From: Candidatus Ornithomonoglobus merdipullorum
GTDB taxonomy: Bacteria > Bacillota > Clostridia > UBA1381
NCBI GenBank assembly: GCA_018714695.1
Contig: DVNB01000069.1
Coordinates: 1 to 36,905 of the forward strand
Reading direction: 5' to 3'
Length of the DNA stretch: 36,905 nucleotides
The notes under the pieces were generated by a model that saw nothing but the letters and a program-made list of their open reading frames with translations, searched no databases and was not told the DNA's origin. Positions 25,483-32,670 of this stretch are shown here, piece by piece (the stretch's first letter is position 1; every line of letters starts with the position of its first letter). Made by a program: the position numbers and the translations under genes.

Positions 25483-25515
25483 AAAAAAAACGGCGCCCGG
25501 AACAGTGAGCGCCGT
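25483..25515 (-). terminator. Terminator of yebC
   Basis: On the minus strand ACGGCGC (25509-25515) pairs with GCGCCGT (25490-25496) and is followed by a run of eight T residues (25483-25490 on the complement). It lies 13 bases past the yebC stop. Confidence 0.88.
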
Positions 25516-25527
25516 ATGCTTCGAACA

Positions 25528-26268
25528 TCAGTCTTCTGTCTCGGGCTCGTCCCATGAATGATATACATTCTGGACGTCGTCGTTATCCTCGAGAGTGTCG
25601 AGCAATTTTCTCATGTTTGTGATCTGCTTTTCGTCGGTGAGAGTCGTTGTCGTCTGCGGTATCTGCTGCGCTTCCGCAGAGGATATGGTATATTTACCCT
25701 CCAAAGCCTCTCTTACGGCTCCAACTTCAAGCGGCGCCGTCTCTATTTCAATAATACCGTCTCCGATCGAAACGTCCTCGGCTCCCGCCTCGAGCGCGTC
25801 CATTGTGACCTCATCCTCATCAAGCTCGCCGTCCTCGTCCTCGATAACTATTATACCCTTATTGTCAAACATAAAGCTTACGCAGCCGGTCGTCCCCATG
25901 TTGCCGCCGTATTTCGAAAAAGCGGCGCGGACATCCGCCGCGGTCCTGTTCCTGTTGTCTGTAAGCGTTTCAACTATCACAGCGACTCCGCCGGGACCGT
26001 AGCCCTCGTAGGTTATCGCCTCATAGTCAGCACTGCCCTCTGCGCCCGACGCCTTCTTTATAGTTCTGTTGATGTTGTCGTTGGGCATGTTGTTCGCCCT
26101 TGCCTTTGCAATAACATCCTTCAGGCTGGAATTATTGGCTGGGTCGGGACCGCCGGCCTTTACCGCCACTATGAGCTCACGCGCGATTTTTGTGAATATC
26201 TTCGCTCTCTGAGCGTCGTTCGCGCCTTTCTTTCTTTTTATTGTACTCCATTTCGAATGACCTGACAT
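25528..26268 (-). CDS. yebC: YebC/PmpR family protein
   Basis: 246 residues, the usual length. It opens [15 protein letters not shown], the family hallmark, with [10 protein letters not shown] and [16 protein letters not shown] further in, and an acidic C-terminal domain. YebC proteins were long described as transcriptional regulators; recent work in bacteria links them to translation of proline-rich stretches. The start is ATG 26268: AGGAG lies 8 bases upstream, whereas GTG 26277 overlaps the ribosome binding site. It has its own promoter and terminator, so it is monocistronic. Confidence 0.95.
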   Translation of the reverse strand: MSGHSKWSTIKRKKGANDAQRAKIFTKIARELIVAVKAGGPDPANNSSLKDVIAKARANNMPNDNINRTIKKASGAEGSADYEAITYEGYGPGGVAVIVETLTDNRNRTAADVRAAFSKYGGNMGTTGCVSFMFDNKGIIVIEDEDGELDEDEVTMDALEAGAEDVSIGDGIIEIETAPLEVGAVREALEGKYTISSAEAQQIPQTTTTLTDEKQITNMRKLLDTLEDNDDVQNVYHSWDEPETED

Positions 26269-26308
26269 GTCATACACTCCTCATACTATAATTTATCTTA
26301 ACGCGTCC

Positions 26309-26337
26309 ATTATATCATAGCTTGGAGAGTTTTTCAA
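26309..26337 (-). promoter_or_regulatory. Promoter of yebC
   Basis: Minus-strand TTGAAA (26332-26337), a 17-base spacer and TATAAT (26309-26314), about 41 bases before the start codon. Confidence 0.85.
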
Positions 26338-26392
26338 GTGCTTTGGTCAAACTTTTCACGATTTTCATATAAAATGCGTATAAAACAGCGGT

Positions 26393-27136
26393 TCAGAGCA
26401 GGGCTTTTACAGTCTCCTCGTCAGGGTCCACGTACAAGATCCCGCGGTTGCCGTCGAGTATAGCGGATGAGCCGGGAGTGAGGCTGTCTATAAAACTGCC
26501 TGCCTGTATGATCGCGGGGACTCCCTTCGATCTTGCGAGTATCGCGGCATGAGAGGCATCCGTACCGTTTTCGACTATGAATCCCAGTATCTTGTCGCTG
26601 TCGAACCGGACTATGTCGCTCGGCGGAAGGTCACGCGCCGCGATTATGACCGGCTCGGATGAGAGTATCTCACTCAGCTGCAGTCCAAGCAGGATGCGTA
26701 TCACCCGCTCGGATACGTCGCGTATATCGAACCGCTTCGCGCATATGTATTCGCTCCCCGAGTCCTTGAAGAGCTGTATATATTTTTCGCTCGTAAGCGC
26801 CACCGCAGTCTCGGCGTTTATCATCTCGTCGGAGATTATGTTATATACTTCTTCGGTAAAACCGACGTCTTCTACCATCATTATCTGTGTAACGAAGATG
26901 CGCGCGTCAGCTTCGTTTATTTCCTTCGCAGTTTTTTTATAAAGACGTTCAAGCTCCGTCACCGCCTCGGCCCGCGCGCGTTCAAACCGCATTATCTCGT
27001 CAACCGAGGAATCTATATGGTATCTGCGCACAGGACACTCGTCGTGCTTGAAAACATACAGATTCCCGTATGCCACGCCGCCGCAGACAGGTTTTCCGTA
27101 ATATTTATCCATAATATATCCGGCATGCATATGCAC
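26393..27136 (-). CDS. Stand-alone N-terminal half of PTS Enzyme I
   Basis: About 247 residues that align only with the N-terminal half of Enzyme I (about 575 residues in full). Visible: GKPVCGGVAYGNLYVF opening, the helical HPr-binding domain (about 45-145) with KRFDIRDVSERVIRI, ARDLPPSDIV, and the phosphohistidine loop GTDASHAAILARSKGVPAI (His about residue 196). It stops right after ILYVDPDEETVKALL, a natural domain boundary; the C-terminal PEP-binding TIM barrel is absent and no remnant follows. It cannot take phosphate from PEP by itself, but the fold could exchange phosphate with HPr. The start is uncertain: GTG 27136 (GGGAGG 11 bases upstream), ATG 27130 or ATG 27112. It is monocistronic. 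Confidence 0.8.
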   Translation of the reverse strand: MHMHAGYIMDKYYGKPVCGGVAYGNLYVFKHDECPVRRYHIDSSVDEIMRFERARAEAVTELERLYKKTAKEINEADARIFVTQIMMVEDVGFTEEVYNIISDEMINAETAVALTSEKYIQLFKDSGSEYICAKRFDIRDVSERVIRILLGLQLSEILSSEPVIIAARDLPPSDIVRFDSDKILGFIVENGTDASHAAILARSKGVPAIIQAGSFIDSLTPGSSAILDGNRGILYVDPDEETVKALL

Positions 27137-27164
27137 ACCGCTCAAGACCTCCCTTCCCCTAGAA

Positions 27165-27180
27165 ACGGCAGTTATGCCGT
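27165..27180 (-). other. Leader hairpin of the Enzyme I-like transcript
   Basis: ACGGCA (27165-27170) and TGCCGT (27175-27180) form a perfect 6-bp stem with a 4-base loop near the predicted 5' end of the transcript (about 27187). It may stabilise the 5' end or affect translation. Confidence 0.4.
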
Positions 27181-27193
27181 ATTACTGCATATT

Positions 27194-27222
27194 ATTATAT
27201 CAAAAAAGCGGACGGATTTCAA
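27194..27222 (-). promoter_or_regulatory. Promoter of the Enzyme I-like gene
   Basis: Minus-strand TTGAAA (27217-27222), a 17-base spacer and TATAAT (27194-27199). Confidence 0.82.
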
Positions 27223-27374
27223 TAAAAAGTGTGTAAAACCATGTATATTTATAAATTTTACACTGAATAATTAATGAAATGGAGTATTGCAAATGCACAT
27301 TGACGCAAGCTGACCGCTGCGCGGAGTGTCCGTTTATTATTCATTGTTGAGCTTCAATTGTACATTGATCCGTG

Positions 27375-27403
27375 TTGACATGCGGTGAAAAAGATGATAA
27401 AAT
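27375..27403 (+). promoter_or_regulatory. Promoter of tmcAL
   Basis: TTGACA (27375-27380), a 17-base spacer and TAAAAT (27398-27403), followed by GGAGG and ATG 27433. Confidence 0.82.
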
Positions 27404-27432
27404 CCTAATATAGAATTATCCGGAGGTATGAA

Positions 27433-28587
27433 ATGAGAACAGCGGGTATTATTGCGGAATTCAATCCGTTCCATAACGGACACAGATATATAATAGAGAC
27501 GATAAAAAACACTGTCGCCGATTCTGTTATCGCGGTCATGAGCGGCAGCTTTGTGCAGCGCGGCGGTCCTGCCGTAACAGATAAATGGACACGCGCGCGT
27601 GCGGCGCTCGACGCCGGGGCGGATCTGGTGCTGGAGCTGCCGGTCGTTTATTCGGTGAACACGGCTCAGCGGTTCTCGCGCGGGGCAGTGGAGATATTGA
27701 ACGCCTGCGGCATTGTTGACGTGCTCGCGTTCGGGTCGGAGAGCGGAGACACGGCGCGGCTCCTGCGTGCGGCGCGGCTCATCGCGGACGAGCCGCCGGA
27801 GGTCTCGCGCAGGATAAAGGAGCTTTCGGCGTTGGGCATGAATTATCCCGCGGCGCGAAAGGCTGCGTTTGAGGAATCGGCGGGATGCGCGATACCGGAT
27901 TCGCCGAATGATATACTCGCAGTGGAATATCTGCGCGCGATATACGAGACCGGCTCGGAGATCGCGGCGGAGGCTGTGCGGCGCATCGGCACGGCGCATG
28001 ATTCGGAGAATGTGTCGGACGGGATCGCGAGCGCTTCGGAGATACGCCGCCGGCTCATGGCGGGCGAGAGCACAGAAGGGCTTTTGCCGGACGGCGGTTT
28101 CCCGGTATATGACGCGTCGCGGTTAGACACGGCTGTGATCGGGAGGATACGCGAATGCGGCACTGCATATCTTTCGAAAATAAACGACGTCGGCGAGGGG
28201 CTTGAGAACAGATTCGTCAAGGCGGCGATGTGTGCCGATACTGTGGAGGCGCTCTGCGCCGCGGTAAAGTCCAAGCGCTACACGCTGAGCCGGATAAGGC
28301 GTATAGCGTGGTCTGCGCTTCTGGGGCTCACAAGGGAGCTGTGCTCCGCTCCGCCCTCGTACATCCGTGTGCTCGGGATGAGCGGGAGCGGACGGGGACT
28401 GCTGCGGGAGATGAAAAAAACGGCGTCGCTCCCGGTGGTCATAAAGGCAGCCGATTACGCGCGCGCGCAGATCGATCCTATATTTGCGGCAAACGTGAGG
28501 GCGGAGGACTGGTTCGCGCTCTGCGCGCCCGACGCAGCGCTGCGCCGCGGCGGGCGGGATATGACCGTGTCGCCGGTGGTGAGGTGA
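27433..28587 (+). CDS. tmcAL: tRNA(Met) cytidine acetate ligase (YlbM family)
   Basis: 384 residues. It activates acetate with ATP and acetylates the wobble cytidine of elongator tRNA(Met) (ac4C34), helping AUG decoding. The nucleotidyltransferase signature GIIAEFNPFHNGH (5-17, containing the HxGH-type site) opens the protein, followed by VMSGSFVQRGGPAVTDKWTRA and a downstream FGSES motif. Length and motif order match TmcAL/YlbM. GGAGG lies 7 bases before the ATG. GC-rich codon use is like the core genes. No terminator is visible after it. Confidence 0.93.
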   Translation: MRTAGIIAEFNPFHNGHRYIIETIKNTVADSVIAVMSGSFVQRGGPAVTDKWTRARAALDAGADLVLELPVVYSVNTAQRFSRGAVEILNACGIVDVLAFGSESGDTARLLRAARLIADEPPEVSRRIKELSALGMNYPAARKAAFEESAGCAIPDSPNDILAVEYLRAIYETGSEIAAEAVRRIGTAHDSENVSDGIASASEIRRRLMAGESTEGLLPDGGFPVYDASRLDTAVIGRIRECGTAYLSKINDVGEGLENRFVKAAMCADTVEALCAAVKSKRYTLSRIRRIAWSALLGLTRELCSAPPSYIRVLGMSGSGRGLLREMKKTASLPVVIKAADYARAQIDPIFAANVRAEDWFALCAPDAALRRGGRDMTVSPVVR

Positions 28588-28722
28588 TTAATGTATTTTA
28601 TGGTGGTATGAGGGAAACAGCAATTTAATTCTAATTATGATACAATATGATTATTACAAATGAGGAAGAATGTAGTCATATACTGCATGTGTCTGTAAAA
28701 CAATAAGAGGATGTGAAAAAGG

Positions 28723-28941
28723 ATGTTTAAAATTGCAATTTGTGACGATAATGTTGAAGTTTGCAACACAATAGAAGATTTTGTCTATGAGATCAGACCA
28801 AACAATATTGAGTGTGACATATATCAAGACGGAAAAGAACTGGTATACGCATATGAAAAGAATAAGGAACGGTATGATATTATCTTTTTAGATATTGAAA
28901 TGAACGAGTTTCTCTCTGCTCGTCCTCAAGTTTCTTGTTGA
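28723..28941 (+). pseudogene. Truncated LytTR-type response regulator (receiver half only)
   Basis: 72 residues. The first 60 are a normal receiver start as in AgrA/ComE-like regulators: FKIAICDDN with the acidic pair Asp8/Asp9 and the phospho-acceptor Asp57 in IIFLDIEM. The frame then loses all family resemblance (NEFLSARPQVSC, stop). The receiver's second half and the LytTR DNA-binding domain are missing. From 28918 the DNA matches the nearby SLH gene in the opposite orientation (30 of 33 bases to 30489-30521), so a rearrangement removed the 3' part. GAGGATG-type sequence precedes the ATG. Probably non-functional. Confidence 0.8.
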
Positions 28942-28950
28942 GCGTGAGGT
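28918..28950 (-). repeat. Fragment homologous to the SLH-domain gene
   Basis: 30 of 33 bases match 30489-30521 in the SLH gene, all three differences being transitions. On the minus strand it reads LTLNKKLEDE, against FTLNKKLEDE in the SLH protein. It marks the junction where the response regulator is cut. Confidence 0.7.
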
Positions 28951-28969
28951 AGACAGGGATAAAAAATAC

Positions 28970-28998
28970 TTGACTTATGATAACAAATGTGTTATCAT
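28970..28998 (+). promoter_or_regulatory. Promoter of the HigBA-like operon
   Basis: TTGACT (28970-28975), a 17-base spacer and TATCAT (28993-28998). The 26-base palindrome 28975-29000 covers the spacer and -10 box. Confidence 0.8.
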
Positions 28999-29000
28999 AA
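28975..29000. promoter_or_regulatory. Candidate antitoxin operator
   Basis: TTATGATAACA and TGTTATCATAA are perfect 11-base inverted arms around AATG. The palindrome overlaps the toxin-antitoxin promoter, the usual arrangement for autorepression by the XRE antitoxin or the toxin-antitoxin complex. Confidence 0.8.
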
Positions 29001-29018
29001 TCTAAAGGGGGCATTGCG

Positions 29019-29360
29019 GTGTATGAGATTGAATTTTACTACGACAAAAACGGCAGATCAGATATTGTTGATATGCTTGACAATTTGAAGAAAAGATCTG
29101 CAACAAGCAAAAACGACAGAATAAACAGAGAAAAAATACTCACCTATATAGGCGCGTTAGCAAAGTACGGTACGAGGATAGGGAAACCTTTTGTAAAACA
29201 TATTGATGGAGGCTTATGGGAGCTAAGGCCGCTTTCAAACAGAATATTTTTCTTTTATTGGAAGGATAATAAGTTTGTGTTATTGCACCATTTTATGAAA
29301 AAGACGCAGAAAACTCCGCCTAAGGAAATCAAGCAGAAAAGACTTTTTGGAAAGGAATGA
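29019..29360 (+). CDS. RelE/HigB-type toxin (phage Gp49-like family)
   Basis: 113 residues starting at GTG, with GGGGG about 8 bases upstream. The sequence YEIEFYYDKNGRSDIVDMLDNL, then GKPFVKHIDGGLWELRPLSNRIFFFYW and LLHHFMKKTQKTP match the HigB/Gp49-like RelE superfamily, ribosome-dependent mRNA interferases. The basic C-terminus (KEIKQKRLFGKE) is usual. It precedes the antitoxin gene by 6 bases in the toxin-first order characteristic of higBA. Activity is inferred. Confidence 0.88.
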   Translation: MYEIEFYYDKNGRSDIVDMLDNLKKRSATSKNDRINREKILTYIGALAKYGTRIGKPFVKHIDGGLWELRPLSNRIFFFYWKDNKFVLLHHFMKKTQKTPPKEIKQKRLFGKE

Positions 29361-29366
29361 TGATAA

Positions 29367-29669
29367 GTGAAACAAGTAAAGACATTTGCGGATTATATGA
29401 ATGACGATGAGCGTGTGTCCCCGGCAGAAAGAGAAAAAATAAATTTTGAAATTGACTTGATCGGGAAATTGATCGAAGCAAGAGAGCAGAAAGGATTATC
29501 ACAAAGAGAGCTTGCCGAGCTTTCCGGAGTTAAGCAGCCTGCTATAGCGAGACTTGAGAGTATGAAAACAACTCCGCAAATAGATACTCTTTTTAAAATA
29601 TTAAACCCTTTAGGCTATACGCTCTCGATCGTTCCGTTAAAATCGGATGCTATAGATAACAGAATATAA
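29367..29669 (+). CDS. XRE-family antitoxin (HigA-like)
   Basis: 100 residues, GTG start with AAGGA about 11 bases upstream. A helix-turn-helix lies at about 40-80: KGLSQRELAELS, then GVKQPAIARLES, and a closing TLFKILNPLGYTL. It is expected to neutralise the upstream toxin and bind the palindrome at 28975-29000. The two genes form a compact operon closed by the hairpin at 29671. Confidence 0.9.
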   Translation: MKQVKTFADYMNDDERVSPAEREKINFEIDLIGKLIEAREQKGLSQRELAELSGVKQPAIARLESMKTTPQIDTLFKILNPLGYTLSIVPLKSDAIDNRI

Positions 29670-29670
29670 A

Positions 29671-29701
29671 ACAGCGCGGCGGAAAATTTCCGCCGCGCTG
29701 T
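29671..29701. terminator. Bidirectional terminator hairpin
   Basis: ACAGCGCGGCGG (29671-29682) pairs perfectly with CCGCCGCGCTGT (29690-29701). The minus-strand 3' side is followed by TTTTAT, so it best serves the convergent SLH gene, and it begins one base after the antitoxin stop. Confidence 0.85.
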
Positions 29702-29757
29702 CTGCTTACAGAGTAAAGAGATATTTTAAGAGGAGAGAAATTATGGGGTTGGGGTGT

Positions 29758-32295
29758 TTATTTTACTATAACGAGTTCCTTCACTTCGTCCTCATAGATC
29801 CTTATGAAGAGTCTGTTGTTCTCGTCTGAATCATATGCTGTAACGTCATCGAAGTCTGCCGCTGTGATGTTGTTCTTTGACTTCGTTGTGTCTACGCTGT
29901 AGACCTTCACATCCTCGCCGATGCTGTAGTTTGCAGCGGCGCCGTCGTTTACAGATACGTTTACCGAGTCTGCGAAACGCTTTTCAACCTTTCCGTATAC
30001 GAGCTTCATATCGTTCTCGGTATCTGTCACAAACTCATCGTTCTTTGCGCTGATGTCCAGAAGAAGTCTGATGCCTGCGATGTTTCCGTCGGAATCTGTC
30101 TTGTACTGGATGATGTCGCCCTCTTCAAGCTTCGCGCCCTCGCCCTTTACAAGGACTGTGTCGTCAGCTGCATAGAGGCTTACTTCTTCGCCGTCAACAA
30201 GTGCGGTGAGAATGTCTGTCTGCTCGTCGTTTGAGTTCATACCTGTTGTGATCTTCTTAACAACTGCCGCCGGTGCGCTTGTGTTTGCCTTGAATGCTGT
30301 GTCTGTGAGCACTACAACACCTGCGGTGTAGCTCTCGCTCATGTCGTATACGAGTCCCGAATACGTCTGGTTGTTTTCGAATACGCTTGAATCAGTAACG
30401 GTTACATCGCTCGCATCGCTTACGTCGAACACGATCGTGCTGTCGGATATTCTGATGTTTCCGAACTTGCGTGTCGATGCGTTGTAAAGCTCGTCCTCAA
30501 GCTTCTTGTTGAGTGTGAAGTTGTTTATATCGGCAGTGCCTGCCTCGCTTCTGTCGTTTGCAATGTTGATCTCGGTCACCTTATCCGAGGAATTCTTCGA
30601 ATAGGTTATGAGCTGCTTTACTGCTGAGCCCTCGTTTGTGAGCGCTGTGAGCACATTTGCCGGGGTCGATGTCACGCCGTTGAGCTTCGGCTTGTCTGCA
30701 AGCGCGAGAGTTACCTCCTCGCCGCTCTTGTCAGTCGCCTTTATATATACGGTCTCACCGTCGTTGCTTCTGTATGCGTTCGTGAGATACGCGTAGCCGT
30801 CGCTCACTTTGGAGATCGTCTTTACAGCCGCGATCTTGCCAGATATATCGAGACAGAATTCAGCCGTTGTGCCTATAGACATATCCTCTGTGAAGTCGGG
30901 CGAGAGCTTGTAGAGCTTGCCGTCTATGGTGTAGCCGTCCTCGCTCTTTGCCTGGATCTTTCCTTCAAATGAGTTTCTTGTCGCATAGATCTCGCGGTAG
31001 CTCTTGTCGAGGCTTTCAGCTATCGAGAGCACGTCCCACTCCTTGAGATCCTCGGGCTCTGCCTCGCTGCTTCCGAGATACAGCTTATAGTCGTCGTTAT
31101 CAAATCTTATTACGGTCTTGTCCTTGCCGACAGCCTTGTTTACCGAAACGTAGTCGACCGTTACATTCTTGTACTCAGTTACGAAAACGATGTCGTACTT
31201 CGAGTCGCTGTCGGTGTCGAGCAGCGTCATATACGCCTGCTTGCCCTCAAGGTCTATGAGATCTGTCGAGAATTCCGCAGTTCTGTTGTTATAGATGAGC
31301 TGCGCGTCTGCGGCAATCACTGCCGTTGAAACTCTGCTCGAATCCTCATCCGCGTAATATTCTACCGCGTTCAGCGAATTCTTTGTTGTGAGTCTTGAGA
31401 AGAGATCTGAGTTGAGCTCGACCGTCTTGTTCTTGCCGCTTACCGGTATCGCAAGTATTACCTCGCTGTCGCCGCTGCGGGTCTTTTTTGCATAGCAGGT
31501 AACGTTGTAGCCGAGCAGGCTGCCGAGCTCTGCCGATGCGGGATATACTTTGTCGTCTATTCTTACACTGTCGTCGTTTACGCTCTCATAGCCGTTCAAC
31601 GCCGCAGCGCCTACTGCGGTTATCTGACCGCTGAACTTTTCCGTTTCAAGGTTGTCGCCGAGAAGTGTCTTGTCGGTCACCTCAAATACAGCGTTTGAGC
31701 CGAAGCCTGTCTGCTCCATTTTATACGTCTCGAGCGTGTTGTTTGTGAGGATCGCAACGTTTCCTCTCGAGATCGGCGCGTTTGCCGTACCTTCAACGTT
31801 CTTTATCATCTTGTTCTCGTTCGCTACCGAGATATAGCCGGAGGGGTAACCGCCGTTCTTCTTTGCCTTCGTGTCATAACCTGCGGCTCTTACCATTATA
31901 GCTACTGCCTCGCTGTAGCTGATCTCGTCGTTCGGTCTGAAGTTGCCGTCTCCGTCACCCTCTACGAGCCCGAGCGATGCCGCCACATTTATATAGCCGT
32001 TTGCCCAGTGATCCGCAGCGACGTCGTCAAAATCGTCCGAACCCTTTGCGTTGTCGGCAGCTTCCTGCATGCCCATAGCGGTTACCGCCATTTTTGTGAC
32101 CTCTGATCTTATGATCGTATCGTCGAGGCGGAACTGGCCGTTTTCGTCGCCGTTCATGATGTTGAGTGATGACAGCACCGAAACTGCCTCCTCAAATCTC
32201 GTTCCCGCCGCTTCCGATGGTACTGCCGCGAGAGCCGGTATCGAGCTTGCCGCGAAGCATCCGCCGAGTATTGATGCGATAATTCGTTTGTTCAT
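29758..32295 (-). CDS. SLH-domain surface (S-layer-type) protein
   Basis: 845 residues. Signal peptide (MNKRIIASILGGCFAASSIP, cleaved around ALAA). S-layer homology domains at about 31-75 (VSVLSSLNIMNGDENGQFRL) and 88-140 (FDDVAADHWANGYINVAA, then EISYSEAVAIMVRAAGY), with a degenerate third to about 190. SLH domains bind pyruvylated secondary wall polymers. The remaining 650 residues are beta-rich, Thr/Ser/Asp-rich and unassigned. GGAGGT lies 5 bases before the ATG, after a leader of about 77 bases. It is monocistronic and divergent from a second SLH gene. Confidence 0.9.
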   Translation of the reverse strand: MNKRIIASILGGCFAASSIPALAAVPSEAAGTRFEEAVSVLSSLNIMNGDENGQFRLDDTIIRSEVTKMAVTAMGMQEAADNAKGSDDFDDVAADHWANGYINVAASLGLVEGDGDGNFRPNDEISYSEAVAIMVRAAGYDTKAKKNGGYPSGYISVANENKMIKNVEGTANAPISRGNVAILTNNTLETYKMEQTGFGSNAVFEVTDKTLLGDNLETEKFSGQITAVGAAALNGYESVNDDSVRIDDKVYPASAELGSLLGYNVTCYAKKTRSGDSEVILAIPVSGKNKTVELNSDLFSRLTTKNSLNAVEYYADEDSSRVSTAVIAADAQLIYNNRTAEFSTDLIDLEGKQAYMTLLDTDSDSKYDIVFVTEYKNVTVDYVSVNKAVGKDKTVIRFDNDDYKLYLGSSEAEPEDLKEWDVLSIAESLDKSYREIYATRNSFEGKIQAKSEDGYTIDGKLYKLSPDFTEDMSIGTTAEFCLDISGKIAAVKTISKVSDGYAYLTNAYRSNDGETVYIKATDKSGEEVTLALADKPKLNGVTSTPANVLTALTNEGSAVKQLITYSKNSSDKVTEINIANDRSEAGTADINNFTLNKKLEDELYNASTRKFGNIRISDSTIVFDVSDASDVTVTDSSVFENNQTYSGLVYDMSESYTAGVVVLTDTAFKANTSAPAAVVKKITTGMNSNDEQTDILTALVDGEEVSLYAADDTVLVKGEGAKLEEGDIIQYKTDSDGNIAGIRLLLDISAKNDEFVTDTENDMKLVYGKVEKRFADSVNVSVNDGAAANYSIGEDVKVYSVDTTKSKNNITAADFDDVTAYDSDENNRLFIRIYEDEVKELVIVK

Positions 32296-32378
32296 ACATA
32301 ACCTCCAATTGAATTTGATTAAGTTGTTGTTGAGTCATTGTCGTTTACGTAATTCAGCTTTACGTTAACCACAATCAC

Positions 32379-32407
32379 ATAATACACGATTTTATTCGTA
32401 AAATCAA
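32379..32407 (-). promoter_or_regulatory. Promoter of the minus-strand SLH gene
   Basis: Minus-strand TTGATT (32402-32407), a 17-base spacer and TATTAT (32379-32384). Confidence 0.65.
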
Positions 32408-32621
32408 GCTGTAATGTTTTCATTTGAAGAAAAAAACAGGAAGAAAGATGCATTTTTCACATAGAATACGGATCAAACAGCGGAATTTGTTAAAAATGAC
32501 ATGATTTTTTAAAAAAAGTCTGGACATTCTGTGTAAGATATGGTAAGATATAAGCATATATAATATATCTGTAAAGTTTCCTTAACTTTTTTGATATATT
32601 ATATAGATACAACACGGGTAA

Positions 32622-32642
32622 TATGCGCGATTCACGCGCATA
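32622..32642 (+). other. Leader hairpin before the plus-strand SLH gene
   Basis: TATGCGCG (32622-32629) pairs with CGCGCATA (32635-32642) around a 5-base loop, ending 14 bases before the AAGGAGGAG site. It may stabilise the leader of an abundant surface-protein mRNA. Confidence 0.5.
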
Positions 32643-32670
32643 GCGTAATTGTACATAAGGAGGAGATAAA

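Larger units (their letters stand above)
32296..32670. other. Divergent intergenic region between two SLH genes
   Basis: It carries the minus-strand promoter at 32379-32407 and the hairpin at 32622-32642. No confident plus-strand promoter is found: several TATA-like boxes near 32550-32605 lack a well-spaced -35 box. Very AT-rich, and no small gene is seen. Confidence 0.6.
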
